Of a stretch of 64,000 bases of DNA, positions 46,606 to 58,900 are shown in pieces (position 1 is the stretch's first letter; the number at the start of each line of letters is the position of its first letter). The notes beneath the pieces were generated by a model. It was not told where the DNA came from. It saw only the letters and a program-made list of their open reading frames with translations, and ran no database searches. Source of the DNA: Leuctra nigra (lineage: Eukaryota; Arthropoda; Insecta; Plecoptera; Leuctridae); assembly GCA_934045905.1 (NCBI GenBank), contig OW203771.1:24498069-24562068 (forward strand), in the 5' to 3' direction. The translations under genes and the position numbers were made by a program.

Positions 46606-46993
46606 TGTTATTATTATTATTAAGTCTATATTCTCAACAGAGTCAGGCTCCACTAGTGAGAATGTAATATAGAGAAGAAGGGAGAGGAAACCCGGTACCG
46701 GCATGTAGCCTACTCCTGACGAAAGATACCAAGGGGACCAACGGCTTAACGTCCCTTCCAAAGGACGGTGTAACATTCACAGCACGAGCCTCCACAACCC
46801 GCGCCGTCGAGACTGATAACAGGTGGAGGGAGGTCGTCACACTGACCCCCAAACACCCCAGTCTCTCTGACCCAACGGCAGCAACCTGGCAAGGCAGAGT
46901 TGAATGGTCACCCATCCAATCGCTGACCGCGCTCAATGTTGCTTAACATTGATCTAACGAGAACCGAGGTATCCAACACACCAGCCGTTGGGT
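46606..46993 (-). mobile_element. 5S rRNA-derived SINE, copy 2, with short (TAA)n tail
   Basis: Body 46,623-46,993, tail (TTA)n at 46,606-46,622 on the plus strand. Almost identical to copy 1 (9,181-9,556), including GGTACCGGCATGTAGCCTAC and the 5S-like GGATGGGTGACC on the minus strand. The 5S head has a small deletion in the region corresponding to CACCGAGG of copy 1. Confidence 0.85.
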
Positions 46994-49900
46994 CCTTGTG
47001 TATACCCTTATGCCCTTATGTATACCTTGTGTAAAGGAAAATAAACTAACTAACTAACTAATTCTCTTGAAATTGCATAACATTTTATTTCATCTCATTT
47101 AAAAAAATCCAATTAGGTTCACAAACTATACATATACATAACACTCCAACTAGACTGACTCAAACTAAACTGTCACTTTATATATTACCCTAATAAAAAT
47201 ATCACTCTAGACTTATATTTGAATATTCATGCAACTCCCTCCATCTCCATAGCGGTATAATATTAGTTCTCCAACTTTTGAACTTTCGTCTCTCTCCTCC
47301 CGCCAGCGATGTGAAGGCTAGAGATATGTCCATCCATTGGCTCAAGCGATAACTAAATTGCCAAGTTTGTAGAGGAAAACCATCCCTAGAAGGCGTTCCA
47401 GAGCAATTAAAGTGATTAAAAAGTTTTTTCCTGCATATAGCTCAGTGAGTGTTAACTACTCGTCTAATCCAGGGACGTAATCGAATTCCAAGCCAATGAA
47501 CCAAAGTTATATTTCATTTTAGTTTGTGACGTTCAAATGTAGAGGTTTGGGGTTGGGGGGCACTTTAACATCCTCGTCGAGATTTTCTGCTATGTTTTGG
47601 TAGATGGAAACAAGAGTAGAGGGTCGAATTTTGTAAAAATTTTAATTTTGGTTTCAATTACAGCCCGGAGTGAAGAGAGAGAAAAAAACGTAAAATATTG
47701 CTAAGTGCTTTTAAGGGATTATCTATTTTTTTTATAACTCTTTGAGTCTGGCTTCAAACAAAATGTGATACATCTTTGTGAACATATTCCGTAAATTTTT
47801 TAAAGAATCAATACATTTTCAAAACGTAGTGGCACTTTATCATTGGACTCGTAAAAACAACATAGAAGTCACTGCTGTTCCGAACTTAAAGTGATTTAAA
47901 AACGATAGAAGTAAATTCGTGATATTTACGTTCAGTTATGTTACAATGTATTCGATATAAATTGAAATATATTATTTCGCGTTTTTCTGTTCGCGAGATT
48001 GTAAATCTTCGCTTTATCGCTCCGACCGTTCAAAGTTTCCCGGAAGTGTAGAAGTTCTTCCTGCATAAGTTGAGAGGCAGTCTACAGTTTTATGGCGATT
48101 GCAACGGTGTTTATTTTCCCGCTGAGATTTGGTCAACATTTATCGAAAGTTGACCGAAAATTTATTGCTAAAGAAAGTGGGTAAGAAATGGTATGTGAAG
48201 GGATTGTAGAATCTGTGATATCACAATTGTGTCGACATGATTTTATGTCACGGAGAACGATCGAAGGATTGTAGTAGTCGGTAAATTCAAATTTGTAAGT
48301 GAACGAATGTAGATAAATACTTAAACATTATTGAAACTCTACGCTGTAAGATATAAATCTAACAAATCGTGTATCATTAACAAACAGGCGAACTAAAACG
48401 ATAATAAGTAAGAGAAATTCACATTTTAGAAAATGTTTAGCCCGTAGCAAAAACAGCCCTTTTCTCGTAGTTTGGTTTAATCCGCTGTTTTTAATAATGC
48501 ATGTTTTTTACTCTGGTGTACAGGAAGAAAAAGAACTAGGTCGCCCTCTCCGAAATGTCTTGTAAACTGCAAATGTTATGAATAAACATCAGTGAACCCT
48601 TTCCCTTTTTCCATATCTTCTCCTGGAAAATGTCATCTCGATTCCCATTATAGTTTTGTGTATCCATGTAAAAGTGTAACATTAGAAAGTAGAGGAAAAG
48701 TTGTTATGAGTGTGTATCTAGATTTAATCTCCAGAACGGCTTATTGTTTTGTCAAGGACGACGGGTTGTTTGGAGGCTTGACTTCAGAGAGCAGAGGTGA
48801 CTGTCTTCTCGTCTTTCCTTCATCTTCATTATCCAATAAAATTCGGATCGTTAAGCGCCGAATGAAAATGGGCCTCGTTAGTTAAATCCCATATTGTATG
48901 TCGCTGTAAGCTGTCGTAATATATAGAAATATTTTTTCTACGACATTTTAATAAATATATTATAATATATTATTATGATATTTTATCAGAGACTCGCGTG
49001 ATCGTTTTCAGAGTTTTTTTTACGTCAAATCATCTTCGTTTTATACACTGTACGTTGCTCTCATAAGTCAATAATTTTTCGTTTTAGAACATGTTATAAT
49101 TTCCATTCAAGAAACTTTTACGTGTATGTTAAAGTTGAGCTCAAGTTTTGTAACAAGCAGTGGCGTCGTGTAAATACAAAATTGTATGACAAATGGGAAT
49201 ATTACACAGAAGTTGTTCCATGTAAATCATTCTATAATGCCATGGAATCTAAGAGTGGTGGTTTTTAAATATTATAATTCCAAGGTCTGTAGAAATAAAC
49301 GGGCAAACGCATAGAAATTCGCATGCAAAACGAAGGCTCGCTTATAAACGCGTATCCTAGTCAAAATACTTACACTTGAAATAGTACACATACAAATCAA
49401 TTTGGAATTTCAATCATAAGCCAATCGAATTTCAAAGTTTCACTCAAAACGCTATTTTATTGGCTAGAAATAGTGCTCAAATTTGAATCGTATTGTGTTA
49501 TATGATTGTGTCGTTACGATATCGGTGTAACTACGCTAATGGCTGTCTTGCTACAGTCTATGTGGAGAGCTGCGTGATATCAGCGGTTGAACACTGATTG
49601 CACCCAAGAGACAGTGGTTGAACATCAGTTAGAGCAACTAACAGTAGCGCCACCCAGGAGGCTGGGTTAACAACCTAATCACGTGACTAGTTTACGAATA
49701 ACCTGCAGCCTAACCAATGTGCATGAATAGTTTACCAACTCACCCTGCTTTTTGTACTGATGATTTAATACTTTAGGGACAAATTGTTGTTAAAAGTCAT
49801 ATTATTTCGTTTCAAGTTATCTACGTTACTTCATGTATATGATTCTAATCTAAACCGTAATTTGCGTTTTATTTCACAAAGAGCTGAACCGGAAATAATA

Positions 49901-51057
49901 TACGGAAATAATGTAAATTAGATTATTATATGAATTGAGCACATTGTTCATAATATAAACAAATTGTTTGCATAGCGAGCCCGAAAATTATGTAACATAA
50001 CATCATATAATATCCTTACCCAGAGATAAGTCTGTGAATATACATGAAATTACCCATATCTTGAGATATGGAACACAACATTCTAGACAATCCGAAGGGA
50101 TGTAAAATAGAGTCCGGGGTTGGCGTCAAAGCCATTGTTAGTGAAATTAAGCTTTTATGAAAATTGAAAGTTCAGAAGTCACTTTGATCTCCGGTAAACC
50201 TGAGTGGTTAAGAATTATGATTTCAAGTACCAACTTTTTTGATAAAGCATTTTGTGTAGGTATTTTGTAGAGTAAGGTGCCGCGGAACATTTGACATTAT
50301 TGATTGGGCAGTAATTGTGCCCACGAGACATCAGGGTGTGAGGCACAGGAGACTAGTAGGTAATCGTCTTACATAATCAGCACTGATCTGTAATCGACGA
50401 CCGAATAAGCCGTGAAGATTAGCTCGGGGTGGTCCTCAGATGAGGTTAGAGATGCTGCGGCTCCACTTGCTCTGGAGGGTAAACTGTGCAAGCCATCATC
50501 TAGTGAAGAAAATGCATGTACACATTCTTAACAAATAAGAGTTCGCCAATCAGGAGCCAAGTTTCCCTCTCTTGTTCTACTGAGAGAGATCAGCTTCCGA
50601 TTGGAAATCACGTCAAGTTGTGAACGTAAAAAAAAAAAATCATTAAAATCAAATGAAGCTAATCACTAAATTTCTAAATAAAATCGTGGCACTGAGAATG
50701 TCTTAGATTTAAGTGAAATGGGCCTCTGTGCTAAACAAGAAGTCCATTCAGAGGTAGCTTTATTACTGGATTTATTTTTAAATTTTCAACAATAGTACAC
50801 AATTATTTACAATTTCATTTCTATTAACAATCTTTATTACAAAAGTTACGATTAGTTCCTTCATACATGACAATGGGGCTCCACACTTCAAGCTTAGAAT
50901 AGAGTGAGCTAGGTGCGATTGTACCCCGTTGCTATGGCAACAGATCAAATGTTGTTGACATTTGCTAGATTTGTCTGAATTGAAAACAAAAGAAGTTGTT
51001 TAACATAAAGTGATCTTCTAGTATAAAAAGTAAGTAATTAAAACTATTTCTATACAT
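46994..51057. other. Long stretch without recognisable genes
   Basis: Directly after the SINE is a short (AACT)n run near 47,042. No splice-supported coding exon is visible. An open frame at 48,592-48,885 has no recognisable domain and I do not call it. A fragment of the unclassified repeat's left end occurs near 49,330-49,370. Confidence 0.4.
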
Positions 51058-51450
51058 TTAAAGTGGTCCCACTGCTCCAGCCATGGTGCTTAGAATTCGC
51101 CGTAATTCATACAAATCGCTGATGAAATAATACCTCAAACAACAGCATAAAACAATTATATCTTACCGTGTGCTCCAATTATATGTTTTTAATTGAAGTT
51201 CCAATTAAACTATCCCAAAATAATTCATATTTGTAGTGCAATGTTGCCAGATTTTTGGTAAATTTCACACATTGTACACATTTTCTTTCTTATTTGGCCC
51301 GTGACCCCATATTTTAAAACGGCAGTCTTATTCTAAAAATTATTATCTTTAATTTGAGACTATTTTCAATAATTTGTCATTCCTCTTGCGGTTTAGGAGC
51401 AATTTAAGGCCAATTTTCAGGGACGATTTCATGTCTCCCTGTAGATCTTA

Positions 51451-52999
51451 TCCCAATTAAAAACACTTCGTGTAAAAATACCAACCAAGTCTCTTCAACT
51501 AAAAAAAAATATGAAATCTAAAAATTCTGCACTGAAAAGTAATGATATCAAAAAATTTGCCAAGTCAAAACTTTATTTGAAAATCAAAAAATACTTGGCG
51601 CATCGTGTACATAAATAGCTTGGAAGTATAAGCCAATTATAAATTATACATGAAATATACATATACATAGTATACCTATAATGCCCTAAAAAAAACGATG
51701 CGCCAAGTATTTTTTGATTTTCAAATAAAGTTTTGACTTGGCAAATTTTTTGATATCATTACTTTTCAGTGCAGAATTTTTAGATTTCATATTTTTTTTT
51801 TAGTTGAAGAGACTTGGCTGGTATTTTTACACGAAGTGTTTTTTATGGGGATATCACTCCTTTTTTTAGTTTATTCTAACAACTTGTGACACATATGAAA
51901 TGAACAATTACTAAATTCTTTTAAAAAATCATCACCCTTTACAATTTCGTTACCACTAATGAATAGCAGCGTATGGTCCTAAATAATTGCTTTGAATGAT
52001 CTTTCACGAAGAATAGAAAAGGTTTTATTCCAATCAGTCAACCCAGTTCCGAGATATGGAAACACTTCGGTTTTCAAAATGGCTGCTGAACTTACTGCAC
52101 TGCCACATAGAATGTATATCTATAAATGATGTGTATCATTTTAGGCTTTCTGAATATGTATTTATTATATAGGAGGGGATTATAATAATTTTTTAAATTT
52201 GAATGACGTCATTTCCGGTCTCATAAATAGGAAAATTCTATTTGTACTGTTCATATTCCATAGAGATGGCCATCCGAATCGTTTGGCGCTAGTTTCATAC
52301 CGATTTGTCTACCAGTTTTTGAGATATGACGTTACTTCCGGTTTAAAAATGGCGGCTGAAATCTCTGACCCCTTGAAGTATATTTGAAACATGATTACAT
52401 TTTATTATAAGCTGTCTGAAATAGTATATTTATTGCATCAACATGTAAATTTTGAGATTCTTAAAAAGTGTGACGTCATTTCCAGTTTTGGTATGGAAAA
52501 CTGCAAATATTATTGATGATAATACATAAAGTTGACCGTCTAAATTGTTTAGCGCTGGTTTCGTTCAAATCTATTTAGCCGTTATTGATATATGATGTCA
52601 CTTCCGGTTTCAAAATGGCGGCTTCCGGTTGGTTTTATAACAAGTCAAATGAGATATCAAAAGTACATACGTTACATAAATATCAAAATAATCGGATCAA
52701 ATTTGTTGCCGAAATGCCAATCGATGTATTTCAAATTTCATGACGTCATTTCCGATTTCGTTAACATAAAGTTTAGTCTGTTGCTATTTATAATCCATAT
52801 AGTTGACCGTCCGAATCGTTTGGCGCTATTTTCGTTCCAATCAGCTCAGCCGTTGTCGAGATATGATGTCACTTCCGGTTTAAAAATGGCGGCACAAAAA
52901 AAGTCAAGGGGGGGAGGGCAAATCAGACGCCAAAAGTGCACACGTGGTAAAAATGTGAGATCAATCGGTTCAGCCGTTTACCGGATTTGAATTCCAGGA

Positions 53000-53034
<35 letters not shown>

Positions 53035-53334
53035 ATAAGATTATTATTATTATTATTATTATTATGAAAACCGCCCTAAAACACTGTTTTCACGGCCCTC
53101 TAGCGCGCAAAGGGCGTAACCTATTGTTCCCAAATTTGGTATATGTTGTAGGGTGGGCCATAGCTCGAAATTAAGATATATCGCAACAATGTGAGATTTT
53201 CCAATTTTAAGATCCAGTAGGCCGAAAATGACACTTTGATGCTTACAGTAAAAGTGGGTTTGCTCCAGCCTTTTTAAATGAGTGTGTGCGCGCGCCGTAC
53301 GACTTGGCTGGCGTGGAGCGACCGCTCCACTAGA
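51451..53334 (+). mobile_element. Helitron-like non-autonomous element, copy 1
   Basis: It starts TCCCAATTAAAAACAC and ends GTGGAGCGACCGCTCCAC then TAG, so CTAG ends the element and overlaps a hairpin with an 8-bp stem. The sister MITE gives the empty site: CTTA followed by TGGGGG is joined there and separated here, so insertion was between A and T with no longer duplication. Near the 5' end, arms of ~145 bp (about 51,463-51,607 and 51,697-51,842) form a palindrome. The interior has four related modules and an (ACT)n(ATT)n microsatellite. TC start, CTAG end, 3' hairpin and A|T insertion fit Helitrons; the hairpin is unusually close to the end. No Rep/helicase coding region. Confidence 0.6.
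53001..53065. repeat. (ACT)n then (ATT)n microsatellite
   Basis: About 11 ACT units, a short spacer and about 8 ATT units, inside Helitron-like copy 1. Copy 2 lacks it at the matching place. Confidence 0.95.
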
Positions 53335-53491
53335 TGGGGGAAAAGATGATCTTCAATCAAGAATATCTAATTATTTAATACCGTAAGGGGCAAATATTTT
53401 TTGCTAGTTGTATGTAATATGGTTTCATTAATCTTTGGTGTGAATTACAGCAAATTCTCATTCCTATGCCGTAACCTTGGAACCCCCTTAA

Positions 53492-54159
53492 GTAATATAT
53501 TACATTTTAAAACAATTACCTTCACTCCGAACACAACAGTTTGGCATTATATTTCAAATACTAGAAGTTTAAAGTGAGCTGTCATCTATCTGTCATTTTG
53601 TACAGACATGCGTGGTAGGAAAAAAGGACAATTGTAGCTAGCGCTCCGCAGTGAGAGCAAATGGCAGCGTGGAAGCCCATTGGGAACGAACTCAAATTTC
53701 GTACAAAATAAACTTGACTATTTGTGATTAAAAGAGTTAATTCATCATAACAAAAGTAAATCCCAACGAAGTGAAATGAACCCAGTCTGTCAAACATAAC
53801 ACCATCCCGACAGCAATATCTGCCCGCTCTCACAATCTGTCACGTTCCACCGCCTGCTAAATCACTGCCTCCCTGAAACTAATGAAGCGACTGCATTATA
53901 AATATGGCTGTGGAATTGCACCAATCAGCGTGTCTTCAACTGGCGCTGGGTCCTCGTTACTGCTCAGTCATTCCACTGCTTCCTCGAGTGTTGAGCGGAA
54001 ACTGGATGCACTTGTCGTATGACCTGCGACGTGAAATGCAGTTAGGAATGTTGATGAGGGGAAGTTGCAGGCGAGGTAGACGATTAGGTATTGATTTTAA
54101 AGATTACTCGAGGTTAAGTTGAGATTTAAAGGTCATGCACGTTCAGCAGTTTACTGTTG
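53492..54159. other. Unannotated DNA
   Basis: Moderately GC-rich toward 53,830-54,110. A 72-codon open frame (53,904-54,122) has no domain or splice support. Nothing called. Confidence 0.4.
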
Positions 54160-54161
54160 TA

Positions 54162-54372
54162 CACTCGTGGACACGGAAAATGGTCCGCAGTAAATTTTCA
54201 CTCGACTCCTAGGCTAGTATTTATTATTTATTAAATGTAATTTTTTCGGCCCTAAACTCACAAGTTAGCCATGCGGTCTTTGTGCCAAATAATTTCATTA
54301 AAATAAATGTTAAATACTAGCCGTAGTGTCACTTGAACATTGACCGCGGACCAATTTCAGTATCCAGGAGTG
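54162..54372. mobile_element. 211-bp foldback MITE with TA target
   Basis: The ends CACTCGTGGACAC and TATCCAGGAGTG are flanked by TA. The arms are ~85 bp with moderate identity (AATGGTCCGC against GCGGACCAATT; GGCTAGTATTTA against AAATACTAGCC). Likely Tc1/mariner-type. Confidence 0.75.
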
Positions 54373-54374
54373 TA

Positions 54375-55180
54375 CTAAATAAGTTAAAAATTACGTAGCT
54401 TATACAAGTGTTAGAAGTCAATACGATATTTTTATTTTATTTTAAGAGCTCCCCGGAACAAGGATGAATGTGTTTTAAAACGCTTTTTTTTCTTTAAAAG
54501 GACGAATATCCATATATCCGTAAGCTGGCGCAATCTAAGTTCGAAATATTGAACCTTTCCCCTCTAAAAGAAGAATTGAGATGTCTTATTTACATTGGTG
54601 GTTTATCTGGTGCGTTGGTTGGTTTTTGGTGGTTCTGAACCATTTGAGAAATGTCACATTCATCCATGTTCCGCGTAGCTCTTCAATTTTATTTACCCGA
54701 ATATTTATTATTTAAGAGATGAATACAAAACCAGTAATTTTGCCTTCATCCGATCATATTTGTAATGGTGTCATGAGTCACTGTGTAAGATAAGAGCATA
54801 CGTCAATATAATTCTATGTTGACATCAGTGACATTGTAAACGATATTGATTGATTATCTACATCATTCCAAAAGTGTGCCACGGAAAATCGAGAAAATTG
54901 ACTACCTCTAAGGTACAGTTTTAACTTTGAGTTATTGAATAGGGATTCAGTATATTATTATATGCTTGCATTACATTCATGAATTATTACTAGTTTCGTT
55001 TAAAAGTAGTAAAATTGTGTATTATATTCATAGAGACAGAGTGGTGTACGAGTTATCCCCCCCCCCCCCCCCCCCCGCCCCTTAGTAAGTATGTACACAA
55101 CATTCAAATAACGTAGATGTGCTAATACACTTTAAACCCATCATACAATAGAAAAATCAAATAGCTATATTGGCTAATTT
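54375..55180. other. AT-rich DNA with a poly-C run
   Basis: A run of ~20 C at 55,058-55,078. A member of the degenerate repeat near 54,845-54,925 (AAATCGAGAAAATTGACT). No gene. Confidence 0.4.
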
Positions 55181-55778
55181 TTGAGCGAGCGAAGCAAGCG
55201 ACCTTTTGACTCTTTTGACACGGACCTCTGTTTTTTTTGTCTGCTACCTGGAGCAATAGTAGTCGCACCGTTTCACCGATCGATCTGAAATTTTGCACAC
55301 ATGTGAGGACAACCTATTCTGATTGCAGACCCTAATTTTTTGGAAATCCATTTATTGGTTAAAATTTAAATAAACATCTCCTGATATGTTGAAATATGAA
55401 GATGGTCTTCGATACATCTGATCAAACTCATATTGTGCATGGTCATTAAGACCATCATTTTCTCTAATTTCACAAATTTTCATCTCAATCAGTTAAGAAA
55501 GTATGAACTTATTGAAATTTGAATTAGCTGTCAGAAATTAATTATTGAATTGAATGTTTTCAAGTGCCAATTGAATTTGCTATATGTACAAGGGTGCTTA
55601 GATGCTATTTTCAAGTTTCGATGAAAAGCATATACTTTTATGTTGATTGAGTTAATCATACTTCAATTCAATAGGTATGGATGTATATGTTTTCTGTGCG
55701 TTGTGTACGCATTTCCGGTTCAAGAATTTAATCGTACCTGTGCTCGCTCATCAACGCAATACACTGCGTTTTCCTAGT
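55181..55778 (-). repeat. Unclassified dispersed repeat, copy 6
   Basis: The right end TTGAGCGAGCGAAGCAAGCG at 55,181 and the left end ACTGCGTTTTCCTAG at 55,778 flank the same internal order of motifs as copy 2 (GATCGATCTGAAATTTTGCA; AAACATCTCCTGATA). Confidence 0.7.
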
Positions 55779-55900
55779 TTAACTTGTTTTAGGTAAAGTG
55801 TGACCAAAAACCAGAGCAATTCCATCTTCTAGTTTTTACATGACTGTGTGCGTTCTGAACAGCTTATTCCAGCTCTTGAACTCCGTCACTGACGGAGTAC

Positions 55901-56492
55901 AGATGAGATGAGAAGATCTCACTGCATCACGAGCAACTTGTCGAGTGGATGCACTTCCTTGCTGCAGTCAGGGCGGAGTTGCACCTGGCATACAGATGAG
56001 ATGAGAAGATCTCACTGCATCACGAGCAACTTGTCGAGTGGATGCACTTCCTTGCTGCAGTCAGGGCGGAGTTGCACCTGGCATACAGATGAGATGAGAA
56101 GATCTCACTGCATCACGAGCAACTTGTCGAGTGAGATGCACTTCCTTGCTGCAGTCAGGGCGGAGTTGCACCTGGCATACAGATGAGATGAGAAGATCTC
56201 ACTGCATCACGAGCAACTTGTCGAGTGAGATGCACTTCCTTGCTGCAGTCAGGGCGGAGTTGCACCTGGCATACAGATGAGAAGAGAAGATCTCACAGCA
56301 TCACGAGCAACTTGTCGAGTGAGATGCACTTCCTTGCTGCAGTCAGGGCGGAGTTGCACCTGGCATACAGATGAGATGAGAAGATCTCACTGCATCACGA
56401 GCAACTTGTCGAGTGAGATGCACTTCCTTGCTGCAGTCAGGGCGGAGTTGCACCTGGCATACAGATGAGATGAGAAGATCTCACTGCATCAC
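55901..56492. repeat. Tandem satellite, 93/94-bp unit, six copies plus a partial
   Basis: Units begin AGATGAGATGAGAAGATCTC at 55,901, 55,994, 56,087, 56,181, 56,275 and 56,369, with a partial from 56,463. The first two are 93 bp and the next four 94 bp; the extra base is in GTCGAGTGAGATG versus GTCGAGTGGATG. The copies are otherwise nearly identical, so expansion was recent. Confidence 0.95.
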
Positions 56493-56651
56493 CAGTACGG
56501 TGACAGTGGTGTGTATAGTTAGTTTAGTGGGTTAGAATAGGATCGGTAGAATGCTCTTTCAATAGTTACGATTTCAATTAGACAACTTCTAAAAGGACTG
56601 AAGTCCATATCAGTGATTTTGGAGGTGACCTCAAAAACAAGTCATTAATTA

Positions 56652-57037
56652 GGGAATATGCAAAAGTTTTTTAATGCGGTTAAAATACATTATTTCAAAA
56701 TAACAACACATTTGTTGGTAAAACGCACTATTTTCAATCTCAAAAGTGTAAATTTTCATTAATAAATATGAAATTGAAAATCAGTGTACATTCTGGCGGG
56801 GAAACGCTATCATTGCGAGTGATGTAATATTTTATTGTAACCATGGCAACATCATTGTTGGTTGATATAAATAACATTATTCGCCGGGATGACGTTTTCC
56901 CGCCAAAATTTACACTGATTTTCAATTTTATATTATTGAATGAAAATTTGCATTTTTTATTGTGAACATAGTGCGATTTACCAACAAATATGTTGTTATT
57001 TTGAATTATAGTTTTAAAAAAATACATACATATTCCC
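56652..57037. mobile_element. 386-bp foldback MITE with TA target
   Basis: GGGAATATG and CATATTCCC lie at the ends, flanked by TA. The arms continue through AAAATAACAACACATTTGTT against AACAAATATGTTGTTATTTT and further to GAAATTGAAAATCAGTGTA against TACACTGATTTTCAATTTTA. No coding capacity. Confidence 0.75.
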
Positions 57038-57039
57038 TA

Positions 57040-58257
57040 TTGTGCAATGTGTAATATACCATTGTGTAATGGAGGCATGAGTGTTGTTTAAGAAAATACT
57101 TCAAATAACGTGGCAGTGGTGACGGTTTGTTCCGTTGCCACGTTCCACTGCCACGTCATTACAAGATGGTTCCGAAAACGTCCACGACATCATACTTCAA
57201 ATAATTGTGTTTGTTGACATCAGTAATATAGCAATTGATCGAGCTTGATTACATAATTCCAAAAGTAAGCAACGCCAAATCGAGAAAATGGACTTACGGT
57301 AAGCCTTCTATGCGAGTTGCAGACATTATTTCGGATTTCGTATTGTCCAATTAATACTTGACTCAGAGATAATAAATTAGAGATTAAAGAGAGATTAAAG
57401 AGGTAAGAGAGATTAAAATTCACAGAAGAATAAATTAAATTAACTTTTTATAATATAGGATATATTTGATGAATAATATTGATTCACAATTTTACGAATG
57501 GTGGCATAGGTAGGATTTTTAATATTAATCCGGAATTAAGAAGATTTAAACACGTTGATTCTTTGACGAAATATTTACAACGAGATATTTATATTATATT
57601 TCAAAAAAATCCCAACGATGACACCATTTGTAAAATCTGGGTAGATAAATAATATAATAAACTACAATCTAATTTCCAATATATCTAAATGTCATTTTGT
57701 TGCAAATGAGTTACATTTTTACTTGCATTAAACTTTCTTCAGATTTACAAAACCATATCTGGTTCATGACCCTATCGCATCTTTTGCAAGTCCTAGGACC
57801 TAAAACAAAGAATAACTTTTGTTTACTCCGTTATCAACTTCCTTTTAACAACTTATGTACTACCAAACAAATTTCCTTCCAGGAATCAGCTTCATTTCCG
57901 AACTTCAACCAAAACAAACCACCGAGTCACTTCCTCTTCCCCTCTGATATTGATATTCCAACTTCTTTGGCTGAATCCTCATTTTACTCTAATAAGAAAC
58001 TAAGTTATCTCCTTCTCCAAGACACAATTTCGGATGGGACAATGTACGAGCTTATCTTGTTAGAAGGATGAAAACAAGAAGCTTGTGCTTTACTTGGCGT
58101 GGATCCTCAAACCTGCCTTATTTGTTCGTTTCTACCGACAAGAGCAGGAAACAGTTTCATTGAAGTTATCGCACAAAAGACGTTGTGGCGCCGAAGCCAA
58201 TTAATAACTACATTCGCTTGATAGAATTTCGGTAAAGTTGCTACTATAAATTTTATA
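57040..58257. other. Unannotated DNA
   Basis: Contains a degenerate-repeat member at 57,215-57,325 and an inverted GTGGCAGTGG...GCCACGTTCC motif near 57,110-57,160. A 124-codon open frame at 57,697-58,071 is Asn/Ser/Phe-rich with no recognised domain; a real small protein or exon cannot be excluded, but nothing supports it. Confidence 0.4.
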
Positions 58258-58852
58258 CTAGGAAAACGCTATGTGTAACGCGTTGGGGATCGAGCTTTCG
58301 ACAGCATGCGATTTGATAAGTATGCGTTTGTAAGTCTCTGCTCTACAAGCCTTGGAACGGAAGCATCAAGATGGCACTGCTAAAATAATTACAAATCCTG
58401 TCATGAATTTGAGAATAACTTTTAAAGATACCCGCAGATTAGTCTGAAAATGGGCAAAAATATACCTAAAATGTGAATCCCAAAGAACATGCAAAGTTTT
58501 AAGTTGATCGATCAAACGGTTCTAGTATAAATTTAAAAAATCACATGAAAGATGGTTTTAAATTTTAACCAATGGGATGATTTGGCTGAAACCTTGTAAG
58601 ATTGGGGTAAATGTTGGTCGCACCAACCAATCGAAAGATAATTTCTTTAAAACTTGAACCAATCAGCGGATTTCAAAACAAAATTAGGGTCTGCAACGCA
58701 CATGAGTGGTCCGAACATATTGTGTGCAAAATTTCAGCTTGTCCAAAGAAAAACTGTTACCTGTATAGCCTAAGTAACAGAGGGGAAAAAATAGGTCCGT
58801 CCCAAAAGAGCCAAAAGGAGCCAAAAGGAGCCAAAAGGAGTCGTTCGCTCAA
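58258..58852 (+). repeat. Unclassified dispersed repeat, copy 7
   Basis: Left end CTAGGAAAACGCTATGTGTA. The right end is degraded to GTCGTTCGCTCAA after a local triplication of GAGCCAAAAG. Confidence 0.65.
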
Positions 58853-58900
58853 AAAGAAATATCATGAATGAAATCAAATATCTAACAAATACTACACCCA

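Larger units (their letters stand above)
51062..53487. mobile_element. TTAA-flanked MITE, copy 2 (inverted), split by a Helitron-like element
   Basis: TTAA at 51,058-51,061 and 53,488-53,491. The parts 51,062-51,450 and 53,335-53,487 match copy 1 in reverse. It has an extra ~80 bp near 51,157-51,236 that copy 1 lacks or lost. The rest is the 1.88-kb insertion. Confidence 0.8.

Noticed and set aside
48592..48885. 97-codon open frame as a gene
   Set aside because: No recognised domain and no flanking splice or promoter signals.
55908..56468. Repetitive 31-residue protein
   Set aside because: The frame is lost in the 94-bp units and the repeat looks like a DNA satellite.
57697..58071. 124-codon open frame as a gene
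   Set aside because: No domain, signal peptide, splice or upstream support; composition fits AT-rich noncoding DNA, although a lineage-specific exon cannot be excluded.
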